Below, piece after piece: positions 38,032 through 47,251 of a stretch of 64,000 bases of DNA. Below the pieces are notes generated by a model. It did no database searches. It was not told the DNA's origin and was given only the letters and a program-made list of their open reading frames with translations. Position numbers and translations under genes: made by a program. Numbering within the stretch: position 1 is the stretch's first letter; each line of letters starts with the position of its first letter. This DNA comes from Myxococcus guangdongensis (GTDB lineage Bacteria; Myxococcota; Myxococcia; Myxococcales; Myxococcaceae), in the NCBI RefSeq assembly GCF_024198255.1, contig NZ_JAJVKW010000006.1, positions 248,001 to 312,000 of the forward strand, read 5' to 3'.

Positions 38032-38046
38032 TGAACCGGTCGTTCA
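38032..38046 (-). promoter_or_regulatory. Operator-like palindrome 1 of the SDR-SMR-TetR operon
   Basis: TGAACCGGTCGTTCA has perfect outer arms TGAAC/GTTCA and lies 19 bases before the SDR start. It shares the half-site GAACCG with palindrome 2. A poor -10-like TAGTTA (38056-38051, minus strand) lies just upstream, 17 bases from TTGCCA (38079-38074), so the site would cover the transcription start. This is the usual place for TetR autorepression. Confidence 0.55.
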
Positions 38047-38086
38047 GAAATAACTATGAGCCAGGGGCCGCCGTGGCAATGATTTC

Positions 38087-38100
38087 GAACCGAGCGGTTC
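38087..38100 (-). promoter_or_regulatory. Operator-like palindrome 2 of the SDR-SMR-TetR operon
   Basis: GAACCGAGCGGTTC is a palindrome with six-base arms (GAACCG / CGGTTC), just upstream of the putative -35 element TTGCCA. Together with palindrome 1 it flanks the promoter. The binding protein is probably the operon's own TetR regulator; this is inferred. Confidence 0.55.
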
Positions 38101-38181
38101 TAAAATGCGAGGAGACGGGGCCGGCGCTCGTGACGGGGGCCGCCGCGAGCGCCGGTGGGGCCTCGAGGGAGCACCGCTACG

Positions 38182-39861
38182 TCACGGCGCCGGCGGAGCC
38201 AGGTCCGGCACCATGGGGACGCGGCGGGCACCGGGGCCATTGGGCGTGGCCGCGCTGTTGTTCGTCACGCGCCGCATCAGCGAGCGCAGCTTCGGGGCGT
38301 CCTTGCGCACGTTGGCCACGAAGGCCGAGGGCGCGGTGGGCTCCACGTAGAAGGCCACGGTGCCCACCGTGGCGTCCGTCACGTAGGCGCCAAAGTCCTG
38401 GAGCGCCTGCGCCACCATCTTCCCCTCCGCGGTGAGGCCCTGGGCGTTGAGGTCCACGGTGGGTGGAATGGCGAAGTACGCGCCCATGGCCACGCGGCCC
38501 TTGTAGGTCGTCTCGCTGCCCCAGTCCTGCTCGGTGGCGGGCCAGACGTAGCCCTTCGCGGTGCCGTAGCCGCTGGCGTCGTAGCCGCTCCCGCCGCCGC
38601 TGTAATACAGCTGCACGCGGTCCACGGCGATGGCCAGCGCGTGCTGAATCCTCCCCGTGTACTTCGGGTGCGTGGACGTCGTCTCCCAGGCGCGGATGAG
38701 GCCGCCCACCGCGGAGCCGCCGTACGCGCGCACCCCGTTGCGAGGCCCCAGGCCGGAGCCGTAGAGGTCGATGGTGTGGTGTCGCCCCACGCGGTACGTG
38801 GTGGTGGACTGGCGCGTGGTGGCCCACGCCTCGTCGATGAACGTGCGCTGCGGGTTGACGACGTGCATGTGCGCGTCCGAGCCGGCCGCGATGGCGGCGG
38901 TGGCGGGCACGAAGTAGGTGCCGCTGCGCGACGAGTCGTTGTAGTCCGTCACCGTCGCCCACGGGTCCGTGCTGGCCGCGAAGGTGATGGGGTGGGAGTA
39001 CTGGTTCCAGTTGGCCCAGGTGGTGATGCCCACCCCGTTGAGGCTGGTGGCGATGAAGTCCCGTGTCGCCGGGTCCGTGGTGTCCGCGTACGTCGCGCCC
39101 TGGCCGATGGGCAGGTTCCACACCGAGTTGGAGCGGAACGGCTGCAGCGTCGCGTCGCGCGTCCCCTGCGTGTAGACCCTGAACTCGTCGAAGCGCGCCA
39201 GGTTGTCCTGGCTGCCGAGCAGGCCGACGCGGGTGGCGTACTGGTGTGTGGAGTCGTTGACGCCGCCCTTGTGCACGCCGTTGATGTACACGTCGATGCG
39301 GGTGTCGCTGGCGCGGACCTCGAGCACGTCGCCCGCGACGGGGGCCTGGGCAATCTGCAGCGGGAAGGTCTGCGTGCCGCCCAGGTAGCGGGTGAGGAAG
39401 TACTTCCCCTGGGCCGTGTCCGTCGCCAGCTTCCAGTTGTTCGTCCGGTCGACGAAGCGGAAGGTGAGCCCGGAGTACTGGCCCAGCGTGGACAGCGTCA
39501 CCAGCACGCGCACGTTCGCGGTGGCGGGCACGGTGGTGTAGTGGTCCTGCCAGGTGCCGTCATCGCGGGAGAGGTAGGCGCGGCCCGACTGGATGCCCCA
39601 GATGGCGCCCCACTGCGGCGTGGACGCCCACGCGTGGACGCCCTGCTCCAGGCTGTACAGCCGCGAGTCGTGGTTGGCCCGCGTGAAGGAGTCATACAGC
39701 TGGGCATCCGAGGCTGCCTGCGTCGCGGCGGTCAGCGAGTCCTCGGGTGTCTCACCGGGCTCCAAACCGCCACACCCCGTCCCCAGTGACAACAGCGGAA
39801 GTATCAGCGGAAGGAGCGTGGGCCGGGTGGCCCGCTGGAGGTTGCTGGCGAAGGTGCGCAT
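38182..39861 (-). CDS. Secreted lipoprotein with LamG-like domain and unknown C-terminal domain
   Basis: The 559-residue protein begins with a lipoprotein signal (lipobox GTGC). Residues of about 50-230 read as a concanavalin/LamG-like jelly roll (YDSFTRANHDSRLYSLEQG, DVLEVRASDTRIDVYINGV, RVGLLGSQDNLARFDEFRVYT). The C-terminal part starts with PFRSNSVWNLPIG and contains GRHHTIDLYGSG, GGLIRAWE and IQHALAIAVDR. I associate that pattern with uncharacterised extracellular proteins of actinobacteria and myxobacteria; it may be a carbohydrate-active module, but no catalytic pair can be named. It is monocistronic. Confidence 0.8.
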   Translation of the reverse strand: MRTFASNLQRATRPTLLPLILPLLSLGTGCGGLEPGETPEDSLTAATQAASDAQLYDSFTRANHDSRLYSLEQGVHAWASTPQWGAIWGIQSGRAYLSRDDGTWQDHYTTVPATANVRVLVTLSTLGQYSGLTFRFVDRTNNWKLATDTAQGKYFLTRYLGGTQTFPLQIAQAPVAGDVLEVRASDTRIDVYINGVHKGGVNDSTHQYATRVGLLGSQDNLARFDEFRVYTQGTRDATLQPFRSNSVWNLPIGQGATYADTTDPATRDFIATSLNGVGITTWANWNQYSHPITFAASTDPWATVTDYNDSSRSGTYFVPATAAIAAGSDAHMHVVNPQRTFIDEAWATTRQSTTTYRVGRHHTIDLYGSGLGPRNGVRAYGGSAVGGLIRAWETTSTHPKYTGRIQHALAIAVDRVQLYYSGGGSGYDASGYGTAKGYVWPATEQDWGSETTYKGRVAMGAYFAIPPTVDLNAQGLTAEGKMVAQALQDFGAYVTDATVGTVAFYVEPTAPSAFVANVRKDAPKLRSLMRRVTNNSAATPNGPGARRVPMVPDLAPPAP

Positions 39862-40060
39862 CTCGTCTCCTGTGGCGCGCTCGGTGCGAAAAGCGCGTTT
39901 TGCAATTTTATCCAGGAGGAGTCTGGGATGAGAAGTCGCGTCTCCGTGATGCGCGCCCCGGCGGAAATCTTCACTTGGAGGGCGCCTCGAACACTTTGTG
40001 GTGACGCGGGAGGCAGGTCGTTACGCTGGCCGGAATTTTCTCCATCCCCCGAGACGCACC

Positions 40061-41161
40061 ATGCCGACCCTCTTCGACCCGACGCACGCAGGTGACCTGC
40101 GACTCGCCAACCGCATCGTGATGGCGCCGCTGACGCGCAACCGCTCGCCTGGCGCCATCCCTCCGGACCTCGCCGTCACCTATTACGCCCAGCGCGCCAC
40201 CGCGGGCCTGCTCATCAGCGAGGCCACCGCCATCAGCCACCAGGCCCAGGGCTATGCCGACGTCCCGGGGCTCTACGCTCCTGAGCAGCTGTCCGCGTGG
40301 AAGAAGGTCACCCAGGCGGTGCACGAGGCGGGAGGACGCATCGTCACGCAATTGTGGCACGTGGGGCGCGTGTCGCACACGGAGCTGCAGCCGGGCAACG
40401 GGGCGCCCGTGGCTCCCTCGGCCGTCGTCGCGAAGACGCGGACGGTGCTCTTCCGGGACGGGGTCCCCACGTTCGAGCCCACGTCGGTGCCTCGCGCGCT
40501 GGAGCTGACGGAGCTGCCCGGCATCGTGCAGGACTATGTCCGCGCCGCGCGCGCCGCGGTGGAGGTGGCGGGCTTCGATGGCGTGGAGATTCACGGCGCC
40601 AACGGCTACCTGCTGGACCAGTTCCTCAAGACGGGCTCCAACGAGCGCACGGACGAGTACGGCGGGAGCATCGAGAACCGCGCCCGGCTGCTCTTGGAGG
40701 TCACCCGCGCGGTGATTGACGCCGTGGGCGCGGGGCGCACCGGCATCCGCCTGTCGCCCGTCACCAACGCCAATGACGCGTTCGACGCGAACCCGCAGCC
40801 GCTGTTCGAGCACGTGGTGCGCGAGCTGGCGAAGCTGGGCCTCGCGTACATCCACATCATCGAGGGCGCCACCGGAGGCCCGCGTGAGCTGGAGGACCGC
40901 CCGTTCGATTACGTCGCGCTGAAGAAGGCGTACCGCGACGCGGGCGGCAAGGGCGCGTGGATGGTGAACAACGGCTACGACGGGGAGTTGGCGCGCAAGG
41001 CGGTGGAGGAGGGCGCGGACCTGGTCTCCTTCGGTCGGCCGTACATCTCCAATCCGGACCTGGTGCGCCGCCTGCGCGAGAACGCGCCCCTGGCCCAGCT
41101 GGACAAGAAGACGCTCTATGGCGGCGGCGCCAAGGGCTACACCGACTATCCCACCCTCTGA
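40061..41161 (+). CDS. Old Yellow Enzyme family alkene reductase (NemA-like)
   Basis: From ATG 40061 the protein has 366 residues, the usual OYE length; 21 extra upstream residues are rejected. The TIM-barrel flavoenzyme signals are present: NRIVMAPLTRNRS near the N-terminus, QLWHVGRVSH, the substrate-binding HGANGYLLDQFLKTGSNERTDEYGGSIENR, and the FMN-phosphate segment DLVSFGRPYISNPDLV. Members reduce activated C=C bonds, nitro groups and glyceryl trinitrate with NADPH. The role is probably detoxification of electrophiles. It ends at a perfect GC hairpin shared with the convergent membrane protein gene. Confidence 0.93.
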   Translation: MPTLFDPTHAGDLRLANRIVMAPLTRNRSPGAIPPDLAVTYYAQRATAGLLISEATAISHQAQGYADVPGLYAPEQLSAWKKVTQAVHEAGGRIVTQLWHVGRVSHTELQPGNGAPVAPSAVVAKTRTVLFRDGVPTFEPTSVPRALELTELPGIVQDYVRAARAAVEVAGFDGVEIHGANGYLLDQFLKTGSNERTDEYGGSIENRARLLLEVTRAVIDAVGAGRTGIRLSPVTNANDAFDANPQPLFEHVVRELAKLGLAYIHIIEGATGGPRELEDRPFDYVALKKAYRDAGGKGAWMVNNGYDGELARKAVEEGADLVSFGRPYISNPDLVRRLRENAPLAQLDKKTLYGGGAKGYTDYPTL

Positions 41162-41171
41162 AGCGAAGGGG

Positions 41172-41198
41172 CCCGCGCGGAGCACCTCTCCGCGCGGG
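41172..41198. terminator. Eleven-base perfect hairpin between convergent genes
   Basis: CCCGCGCGGAG (41172-41182) pairs perfectly with CTCCGCGCGGG (41188-41198) around CACCT. It lies between the OYE stop (41161) and the end of the membrane protein gene (41208), so it probably ends transcripts from both sides although no T run follows. Confidence 0.55.
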
Positions 41199-41207
41199 GG
41201 GCGGGCT

Positions 41208-41924
41208 TCAGCGCGCGAGGCGCAGCCGGCGATAGACGAGCAGGTGTCCGAGGAGCGCGGCCTGCACGAGGACGATGGGCAGCCAGATGAAGGGCGCGGT
41301 GGTGATGAGGGTGCTGCGCGGCTCCGCGCGGAAGACGCCCTCGAACAGCGGTGAGGACAGGTTGGCCACCGTCACGATGGTGACGAGCAGCGCGAGCCCG
41401 GCGGTGTTCCAGAGGGTCATCATCGCCGGGGACGCTCTTCCCCGCGCCGCGAGCCACGCCACGATGGGCGCGCTGAGCCCCGTGAGGATGTCGAAGTTGA
41501 GCCCCTCGAAGGTCATCTCGATGGGGAGCGTGCCCTCCCGATGAAGCGCCCAGAGCACCCACTCCACGGGGATGCGGAAGACCTGGAACCCGATGAGGGC
41601 GCCGAGCGACAGCCCGCGCGCCAGCCGCTCCCCGAAGCGTGAGAACGCGAGGACGAAGGTCAGGGCCACCGTGGGCAGGAGGGCCTTGAAGATGTCGGGA
41701 GGTGCGGAGCGCATGTCCGCGAAGGCTCCGCGTGCGGCGAAGATGCCCGTCAGCCCCATGACCAGGGCGATGATTCCGGCGGAGAGGAGCGTCCACCCCG
41801 CCGTCTGGCGTGGTGTCTCCCCGAGCCGTCGTCCCGCGCGCCAGGTGGACGCGATGAAGAGCCCGGCCATGGACAGGACCAGCAGGACGAAGGCGCTCGT
41901 GACAGGGGTCGAAGGGGACGGCAT
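41208..41924 (-). CDS. Hypothetical polytopic membrane protein
   Basis: The 238-residue protein has about seven hydrophobic segments (for example FVLLVLSMAGLFIAST, LLSAGIIALVMGLTGIFAA, LLPTVALTFVLAF and FIWLPIVLVQAALLGHLLV). Short polar loops include a Phe/Arg-rich FQVFRIPVEWVLWALHREG segment. No motif that would name a transporter or enzyme was recognised. It stands alone between two convergent or divergent genes. Confidence 0.75.
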   Translation of the reverse strand: MPSPSTPVTSAFVLLVLSMAGLFIASTWRAGRRLGETPRQTAGWTLLSAGIIALVMGLTGIFAARGAFADMRSAPPDIFKALLPTVALTFVLAFSRFGERLARGLSLGALIGFQVFRIPVEWVLWALHREGTLPIEMTFEGLNFDILTGLSAPIVAWLAARGRASPAMMTLWNTAGLALLVTIVTVANLSSPLFEGVFRAEPRSTLITTAPFIWLPIVLVQAALLGHLLVYRRLRLAR

Positions 41925-42145
41925 CGGTGCGCTGTCTCGAGGGCTCGTGGAGGGGGCCAGTAGAGCACGGAACCCGGGCCCATGTTTCAGTCTCGTCTCA
42001 CCCTGCTGTCATCCGGTTGCGTCTTGCGCGAACGCAGCCGAGTCCTCCCCAGACGCAACACGTACATCCACCTGGGGGCTCCCCAGTGGATGACCCTGGT
42101 CTGTCTCTTGCTCAGGGCTCGTGGTTCAACTGAGAGGGGGAGTCG

Positions 42146-43597
42146 ATGAAGAAGTATCAGTGCCCGGTGTGCTCCGGGACGTGGCGCAGCGCGCGAGACA
42201 GCATCCTCTGTCCCTGCTGCCCGGTGCCCGTGCGCCCGCCCACGCCCACGCAGGCCGAGGTCGCCCAGGGCGCACAGGCCGCGTGTGCCCTGTGCAAGGG
42301 CGCCTTCAGTGTCTCGGCGGGGCAAGTCGCCCTGCGGTGTCCTTCTTGCGCCGTGGCGCTCAATGCCATGGAGCTCGAGCAGAAGGCCTACAACGACAGT
42401 GAGCGGGAAGAGGTCGCCGAGAGCGTGCCCCAGGATGTCCGGGTCCTGGGGCCCGCCGTGCGTCAGCTCATGGGGCAGCGCGATGGCTCACGCCGGGTGC
42501 TGTGTCTGGGCTGTAGCAAGGACATCTCCCGGGTGTTCCTGATGACGGATGGCGATGACATCAGCATGGTGAGCCTGGACCGGAACTTCACGAAGCAGCG
42601 GCTCGCGCTCTTCGACAAGGAATGGCCCCACCGGGTGATGGCGACGATGCTGGAGAGCAAGCTCTCCGAGACGGTGGTGTTGACGCCCAAGGTGGGGGCG
42701 GTCCGCCGGCTCTATGTGCGGCTCTACGACATGGGCTACGACTCGTTCTTCGCCCGCAGAGACCCGAACTGGCGCGCCGACGTGCTCGTCGACAAGATGT
42801 CCTGGCTCGCGGATTGTCCGACGGCGCTGGCGCACGCCCTCCACTGTCTCAAGCCAGGAGGGTTCTGGATCTCCGACGTGAGGTTCGCGCCCATGGCGGA
42901 CTGGATGTTGAGGTTGATGGGCCTGGAGGCCGTCACCGAGCAGCTCCCTCCGCAGCTTCGCTACAAGAACTGGGGCTTCGCGACGGTGCAGCTCTACAAG
43001 AAGACCCGGGACCTGCCGCTGGCGGACTGCCTGTATGCGATGTTCTTCTGGTCCCACGTGTTCAAGAGCACCAACATGGTGCGCACCAGCCTGGAGTCCA
43101 CCGAGCCGGTCGGGTGGATCGACCTCGGGGCCTACAACGCGTACGCGCTCCTGTTCGAGGCGCTGTTGAAGTCGAGCCCCGCTCCGAATGAGGCGAAGGT
43201 CGAGGGCGTGAAGTGGTGGCTGGACACCCTGAAGCTCTTCGAGGTCGCCGTGAAGACCCAGAGCCCGCCGGTCGAGGTGAAGTCACCCGGCGTGGACGAG
43301 AAGCATGGCTCCAGTGGGAAGCAGCAGCAACAGGAGGAGGAGGAGGTCGACGTGAGGGGCCCGAACATGGCCAGCGAGTTCCCGTCGATTGGCCGCGCCA
43401 TCCTGGAGCTGACCGCCGAGCAGAAGTCGAAGCCCGAGGATGAGCAGCTCAACCCCTTGCGTGTCCAGAAGACGGTGCTGCTGAGGCTCGCCGTCGTCGG
43501 GGCCCTGCTGGAAGGCAAGGGCGGCATCTTCAAGGTCATCCAGGTGCCGGCAGACCCACAGCTGATGGGGGCCTACCGGCTCAAGCGGGTGGGATGA
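42146..43597 (+). CDS. Zinc-ribbon protein with methyltransferase-like domain
   Basis: The 483-residue protein has an N-terminal zinc region with repeated Cys pairs (CPVCSGTW, CPCCPVP, CALCKGAF, CPSCAVAL; residues 6-70). A Rossmann-like part follows: RRVLCLGCSKDISRVF resembles motif I of class I SAM-dependent methyltransferases, and LHCLKPGGFWISDVRF resembles their motif post-III. After about residue 360 a low-complexity Gln/Glu stretch (KQQQQEEEEVD) leads to a helical tail of 85 residues. A nucleic-acid or protein methyltransferase is possible. GGGGGAG lies before the ATG. Confidence 0.75.
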   Translation: MKKYQCPVCSGTWRSARDSILCPCCPVPVRPPTPTQAEVAQGAQAACALCKGAFSVSAGQVALRCPSCAVALNAMELEQKAYNDSEREEVAESVPQDVRVLGPAVRQLMGQRDGSRRVLCLGCSKDISRVFLMTDGDDISMVSLDRNFTKQRLALFDKEWPHRVMATMLESKLSETVVLTPKVGAVRRLYVRLYDMGYDSFFARRDPNWRADVLVDKMSWLADCPTALAHALHCLKPGGFWISDVRFAPMADWMLRLMGLEAVTEQLPPQLRYKNWGFATVQLYKKTRDLPLADCLYAMFFWSHVFKSTNMVRTSLESTEPVGWIDLGAYNAYALLFEALLKSSPAPNEAKVEGVKWWLDTLKLFEVAVKTQSPPVEVKSPGVDEKHGSSGKQQQQEEEEVDVRGPNMASEFPSIGRAILELTAEQKSKPEDEQLNPLRVQKTVLLRLAVVGALLEGKGGIFKVIQVPADPQLMGAYRLKRVG

Positions 43598-43601
43598 CGA
43601 C

Positions 43602-46600
43602 TCAGGGGCCCCAGACCGGTCCGCTCGGGGTGACGCTCATGCCCTGCACCCCCGAGCGCAGCGGCGTCAGGGTGACAGCGCCACTGGCGGCGTAGCCGAA
43701 CGCGCCGCCCGTGCTCTGGATGCCCTTGTCGAAGCTCACCACCGCGCTGCCCCGTGTCGGATGGGTCATCGTCACCGTGTACGCGGTCGACGTCTCGTTC
43801 AACGCGAGCGACAGGTTCGCGGCCGCCGTGTCCTTGGCCTGGACCACGTGCAGGAAGTGGCTCACCACCTGGCCCTGCGTCTCCACCTCGCCGCGGAACT
43901 GGCCGACGGGGTAGGTGTATGCGCCATTGGGACGAAGCGGGCCGCGCTCGTCGATGACGCGGCGGGTGGGGCTCGCCGGGACGAGCGTGCTGACGCGCAG
44001 CTCCTGCGTCCCGCGGGTCGCCGACCAGGTGTTGCCCGTGAGCACCGGGCTCGAGGGGAAGTGAATCAGGAACGTCTTGTCCACCGAGGCGTCACCCTGC
44101 GAGCTCTCCATGCGGTCGAACACGACGAGCGTGTCGAGCGGCCTCACGAACAGCGCCTCGCGCACCACCCGGCCCGCGGAGGGATTGCCGACCTCCGCCT
44201 CGCGGTGCGCCCAATCGTCGTTCACGTCGTACGCGCCCGTGAGGTCCACCGCGGCGTAGTGGGCGTGCGTGGACGACTCGAGGCGCAGCATCTGCGGCGC
44301 GTGGTGGTAGTAGCCCACCGTGCCCAGCCCGTCGAAGAGCAGGGTGTTGTGCGCCACCGGTGATTCGGTGTCCACTGCCCCCGTGCCCGCGTAGCCGACA
44401 ATCTGGTTGGCGTAGCCCACCGTCTCGCGCGCCAGGAACTCACCGGCACGCCACAGCTGGAAGTTGCCGGAGTCGCGGTGTGCGTGGCCCGCGTTGGAGG
44501 TGATGCCGAACTGGAGGTTCACCATCGTCGCGTCGGGCGCCCACGCGGTCTTCGCGTACAGCTGTCCCAGGCCCTCGGCGCGGTAGTCGAGTGGCAGCGT
44601 GGACAGGTCCCTCGCCTGCACCGACGCCAGCGTGTCGCTGTAGACGTAGCGCACCAGCCGGTCGTCAATCGGATGGCCGGTGAGCTCCAGGAAGCGCTTG
44701 GCGTAGCCCGCGATGGGCTGGTCGGCCCACTCCTCGATGAGCGGCGCCAGGTAGCTGCCCAGCGACGTCTGCGCGGTGTTGCTGGGGTCCCATCGGCTCA
44801 GCCACCGCTCGTCGTCGTTGAACGGGAAGGTGTCATACAGCTGGAACTGTCCCATCCGGCTCGGGCCCGGGGTGGTGGAGTAGATGGACCAGAAGACGGT
44901 CTCCCGGAAGTAGTCGGTCTGGTCCCACAGGTCCTGGCCATACAGGCCGAGCGTGGTGAACGGCACCGTCATGTAGCCGAACGTCCGCCGGCCATAGGTG
45001 GAGCCCTCGTGGGGCGCGCCGCCCGCGGCCGCCCCGTCGAGGTAGGGCTTGAGCGAGAACTTCCACCGCGAGCTCATCGCGTACTGGAGGAGCTGGTTGG
45101 CGTAGGGCTGGTTCTCGTGCCAGCTGGCGATGGCCCACAAGAGCGAGTTGCGGAAGTAGCCCGTGTAGTAGTTGTTGCCCTCCATGCCGATGCCGCCCCA
45201 AGGGTTGTCATTGAGCGCGGCGATGACGGAGTTCCACCGTGTCAGCAACAGCGTCTGCTCCGCCGGGAGCAGGTGGGCGAAGCACCAGTCATAGGTGAGG
45301 ATGACGGCCTCGCCGTACCAGCGGGCGGGGTCGCTGGAGACGGTGTTCTCGCTGATGGGAACCTGGGTGTTCACCGCCCAGGTGATGGCCGAGCGGCAGG
45401 ACGCGGCGGCGCCGGTGATGAGCGAGTGCATGGCGGCGTCGATGGCCTGCTCGGGGCCCTGCACGTTCGCCACGGGTGTGTAGGGATTCAGGGCGAAGTA
45501 CGCCTGGGCCCGCGCCAGTCGGGACGCGTTGAACCAGACGCGCGGATGCGCCACCGGGATGGCGAGCACCACCGGAGGCCCGTTGGCGATGGTGAGCTGG
45601 ATGGGCGCGGAGGTGGTGAGGTTGCCGGCGCGGTCCCTCGCCACCGCCGTCACGGGGAAGGTGCCATCACCCACCAGGGTGGTGGAGAGGTTGAACCAGT
45701 ACGGGTAGCTGGTGTCCTCGGCGCCCTGGTTCTGTCCATTCACGCGCAGCTGCACGCCCGCTACGCGGATGTTGTCGTAGGCGTCGACGCGAATCTGCAC
45801 GGTGCCGCCCACGGTGGTGCCCGTGGCGGGCGAGACAATCTGCACCTGGGGTGGTGTGGTGTCCGGCGGTGGCGCGCTCACGGTGATGGAGATGGGCGCG
45901 GAGACGGTGACGTGGCCCGCGGCGTCACGCGCCACGGCGGTGAGCTGGCGCGGGCCGTAGGGCTGGAGCGTCTCTGTATCGAGCGTCAAGGCCCAGGGCG
46001 CGGCCAGGTCTGCCTCGCCCACCTGGACACCGTCGAGCTGCACGTGCACCCGGGTGACGCCCACGTCGTCCGTCGCGCTCATCCGCACCGTGAACGGGCC
46101 GCTCACCGTCTCGTTGGGGGCGGGCAGGGTGACCTGCACCTGGGGCGGCGTGGTGTCGACAATCACGTTGTCGAGGGTGATGCGCACGGAGGCGGAGGTG
46201 GTGAGGTTGCCGGCCGCGTCGCGCGCATGCGCCGTCAGGACATGGGTCCCATTGCGGAACAGGCGCGTGTCCAGCGTCCCCGACGACAGGTCCCGCCCGT
46301 CGATGCGCAGCTGCACATGGGCCACGCCGACGTTGTCGCTCGCGCTCGTGACGACGTTGACGATTCCGGCCACCGTCGCGCCCGTGGCCGGCGCGGTGAT
46401 GGCGACGGTGGGCGGGGTGTTGTCCGCGCGGGGCACGGGCGGGGTGTACTCGAGCGTGAGCACCGGCCTGCGCTCCGGCTGCGTCGCCAGCTGGGTGAAC
46501 ACCTTGGCCACCCGGCCCACGCGGGTGTTCGCCAGCATCACGCCCTGGTTGGTCGACGGGTCATCCACCCAGGACTGCACCACCGCCACGTCGAGCGGCA

Positions 46601-47120
46601 CGTCGATGACGTTCACCACCACGGGGAACGCATCCAGCTCGAAGGACTTCCCCGCCACCTGGTCCGTCCCCTGTCCCACGGCGCCCAGCCGCTCCCACTC
46701 CAGCCCGTCGTCACGGAACTGCCAGCCCAGGCCCGCCGCAGCGGCGTTCCAGGGCGTCTGGACGTACGTACCCCGCAGCTCGAAGTCGCCGTTGTACGTC
46801 TCCACGGCCACGCGCAGCGTCGCGCCCTGCACCACCGCGCCGCTCGGAACCCCCAGCTGCGGGAATCGCAGCAGCGTCTGGACCTCGTAGTCCTCTGTCT
46901 GGAAGACCCCGAGCAGCGCCTCGTTGCGGTGCGCGGCGCCGTTCTGGGTGATGCCCTGGCTGGTGATGGCCACCGCTTCCGAGGCAGTCACCGGCGCGGT
47001 CACCGCTTGCGAGCGGCTCGCCGTGGTGGGCGGCGCCTCTGGCGTCTTCGTGCACCCGAAGAGCACGAGCGCGGTGAACAGCCCCATCCACCTCGCAAGG
47101 CGGCTTGTTCCTGAGTTCAT
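43602..47120 (-). CDS. Secreted DNRLRE - Ig-like - heparinase II/III-type polysaccharide lyase lipoprotein
   Basis: From ATG 47120 the protein has 1172 residues with a lipoprotein signal (lipobox LFGC, Cys23). Domain order: a DNRLRE-type carbohydrate-binding domain (about 45-235, with QTLLRFPQL and SWVDDPSTNQGVMLAN); three Ig-like repeats (about 240-520), each beginning TTPP or NTPP with a DNVGV or DDVGV segment; an alpha-barrel region (about 540-850) and the heparinase II/III-like lyase core (FGITSNAGHAHRDSGNFQLWRAGEFL near 945, AHNTLLFDG near 990). This class cleaves uronic-acid polysaccharides such as alginate or heparin by beta-elimination. It probably degrades prey or environmental polymers at the cell surface. 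Confidence 0.85.
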   Translation of the reverse strand: MNSGTSRLARWMGLFTALVLFGCTKTPEAPPTTASRSQAVTAPVTASEAVAITSQGITQNGAAHRNEALLGVFQTEDYEVQTLLRFPQLGVPSGAVVQGATLRVAVETYNGDFELRGTYVQTPWNAAAAGLGWQFRDDGLEWERLGAVGQGTDQVAGKSFELDAFPVVVNVIDVPLDVAVVQSWVDDPSTNQGVMLANTRVGRVAKVFTQLATQPERRPVLTLEYTPPVPRADNTPPTVAITAPATGATVAGIVNVVTSASDNVGVAHVQLRIDGRDLSSGTLDTRLFRNGTHVLTAHARDAAGNLTTSASVRITLDNVIVDTTPPQVQVTLPAPNETVSGPFTVRMSATDDVGVTRVHVQLDGVQVGEADLAAPWALTLDTETLQPYGPRQLTAVARDAAGHVTVSAPISITVSAPPPDTTPPQVQIVSPATGTTVGGTVQIRVDAYDNIRVAGVQLRVNGQNQGAEDTSYPYWFNLSTTLVGDGTFPVTAVARDRAGNLTTSAPIQLTIANGPPVVLAIPVAHPRVWFNASRLARAQAYFALNPYTPVANVQGPEQAIDAAMHSLITGAAASCRSAITWAVNTQVPISENTVSSDPARWYGEAVILTYDWCFAHLLPAEQTLLLTRWNSVIAALNDNPWGGIGMEGNNYYTGYFRNSLLWAIASWHENQPYANQLLQYAMSSRWKFSLKPYLDGAAAGGAPHEGSTYGRRTFGYMTVPFTTLGLYGQDLWDQTDYFRETVFWSIYSTTPGPSRMGQFQLYDTFPFNDDERWLSRWDPSNTAQTSLGSYLAPLIEEWADQPIAGYAKRFLELTGHPIDDRLVRYVYSDTLASVQARDLSTLPLDYRAEGLGQLYAKTAWAPDATMVNLQFGITSNAGHAHRDSGNFQLWRAGEFLARETVGYANQIVGYAGTGAVDTESPVAHNTLLFDGLGTVGYYHHAPQMLRLESSTHAHYAAVDLTGAYDVNDDWAHREAEVGNPSAGRVVREALFVRPLDTLVVFDRMESSQGDASVDKTFLIHFPSSPVLTGNTWSATRGTQELRVSTLVPASPTRRVIDERGPLRPNGAYTYPVGQFRGEVETQGQVVSHFLHVVQAKDTAAANLSLALNETSTAYTVTMTHPTRGSAVVSFDKGIQSTGGAFGYAASGAVTLTPLRSGVQGMSVTPSGPVWGP

Positions 47121-47251
47121 TGTATGGCGGGTCCTAGCCTGTCGTTGCAGGCGAGTCCACCCGTCCCCCCGCAATGACAAGGTGCGCCCAGGGCTGCCCT
47201 CACGGCGCGCCAGGGGCCCGGTCCGTCACGGACCTCGGTGCGGGGTCCGTC

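Noticed and set aside
44478-47114. An 878-codon plus-strand frame antisense to the heparinase-type lipoprotein
   Set aside because: Composition is Arg/Gly/Val/His-rich without domains; the minus strand encodes clear DNRLRE, Ig-like and lyase segments.
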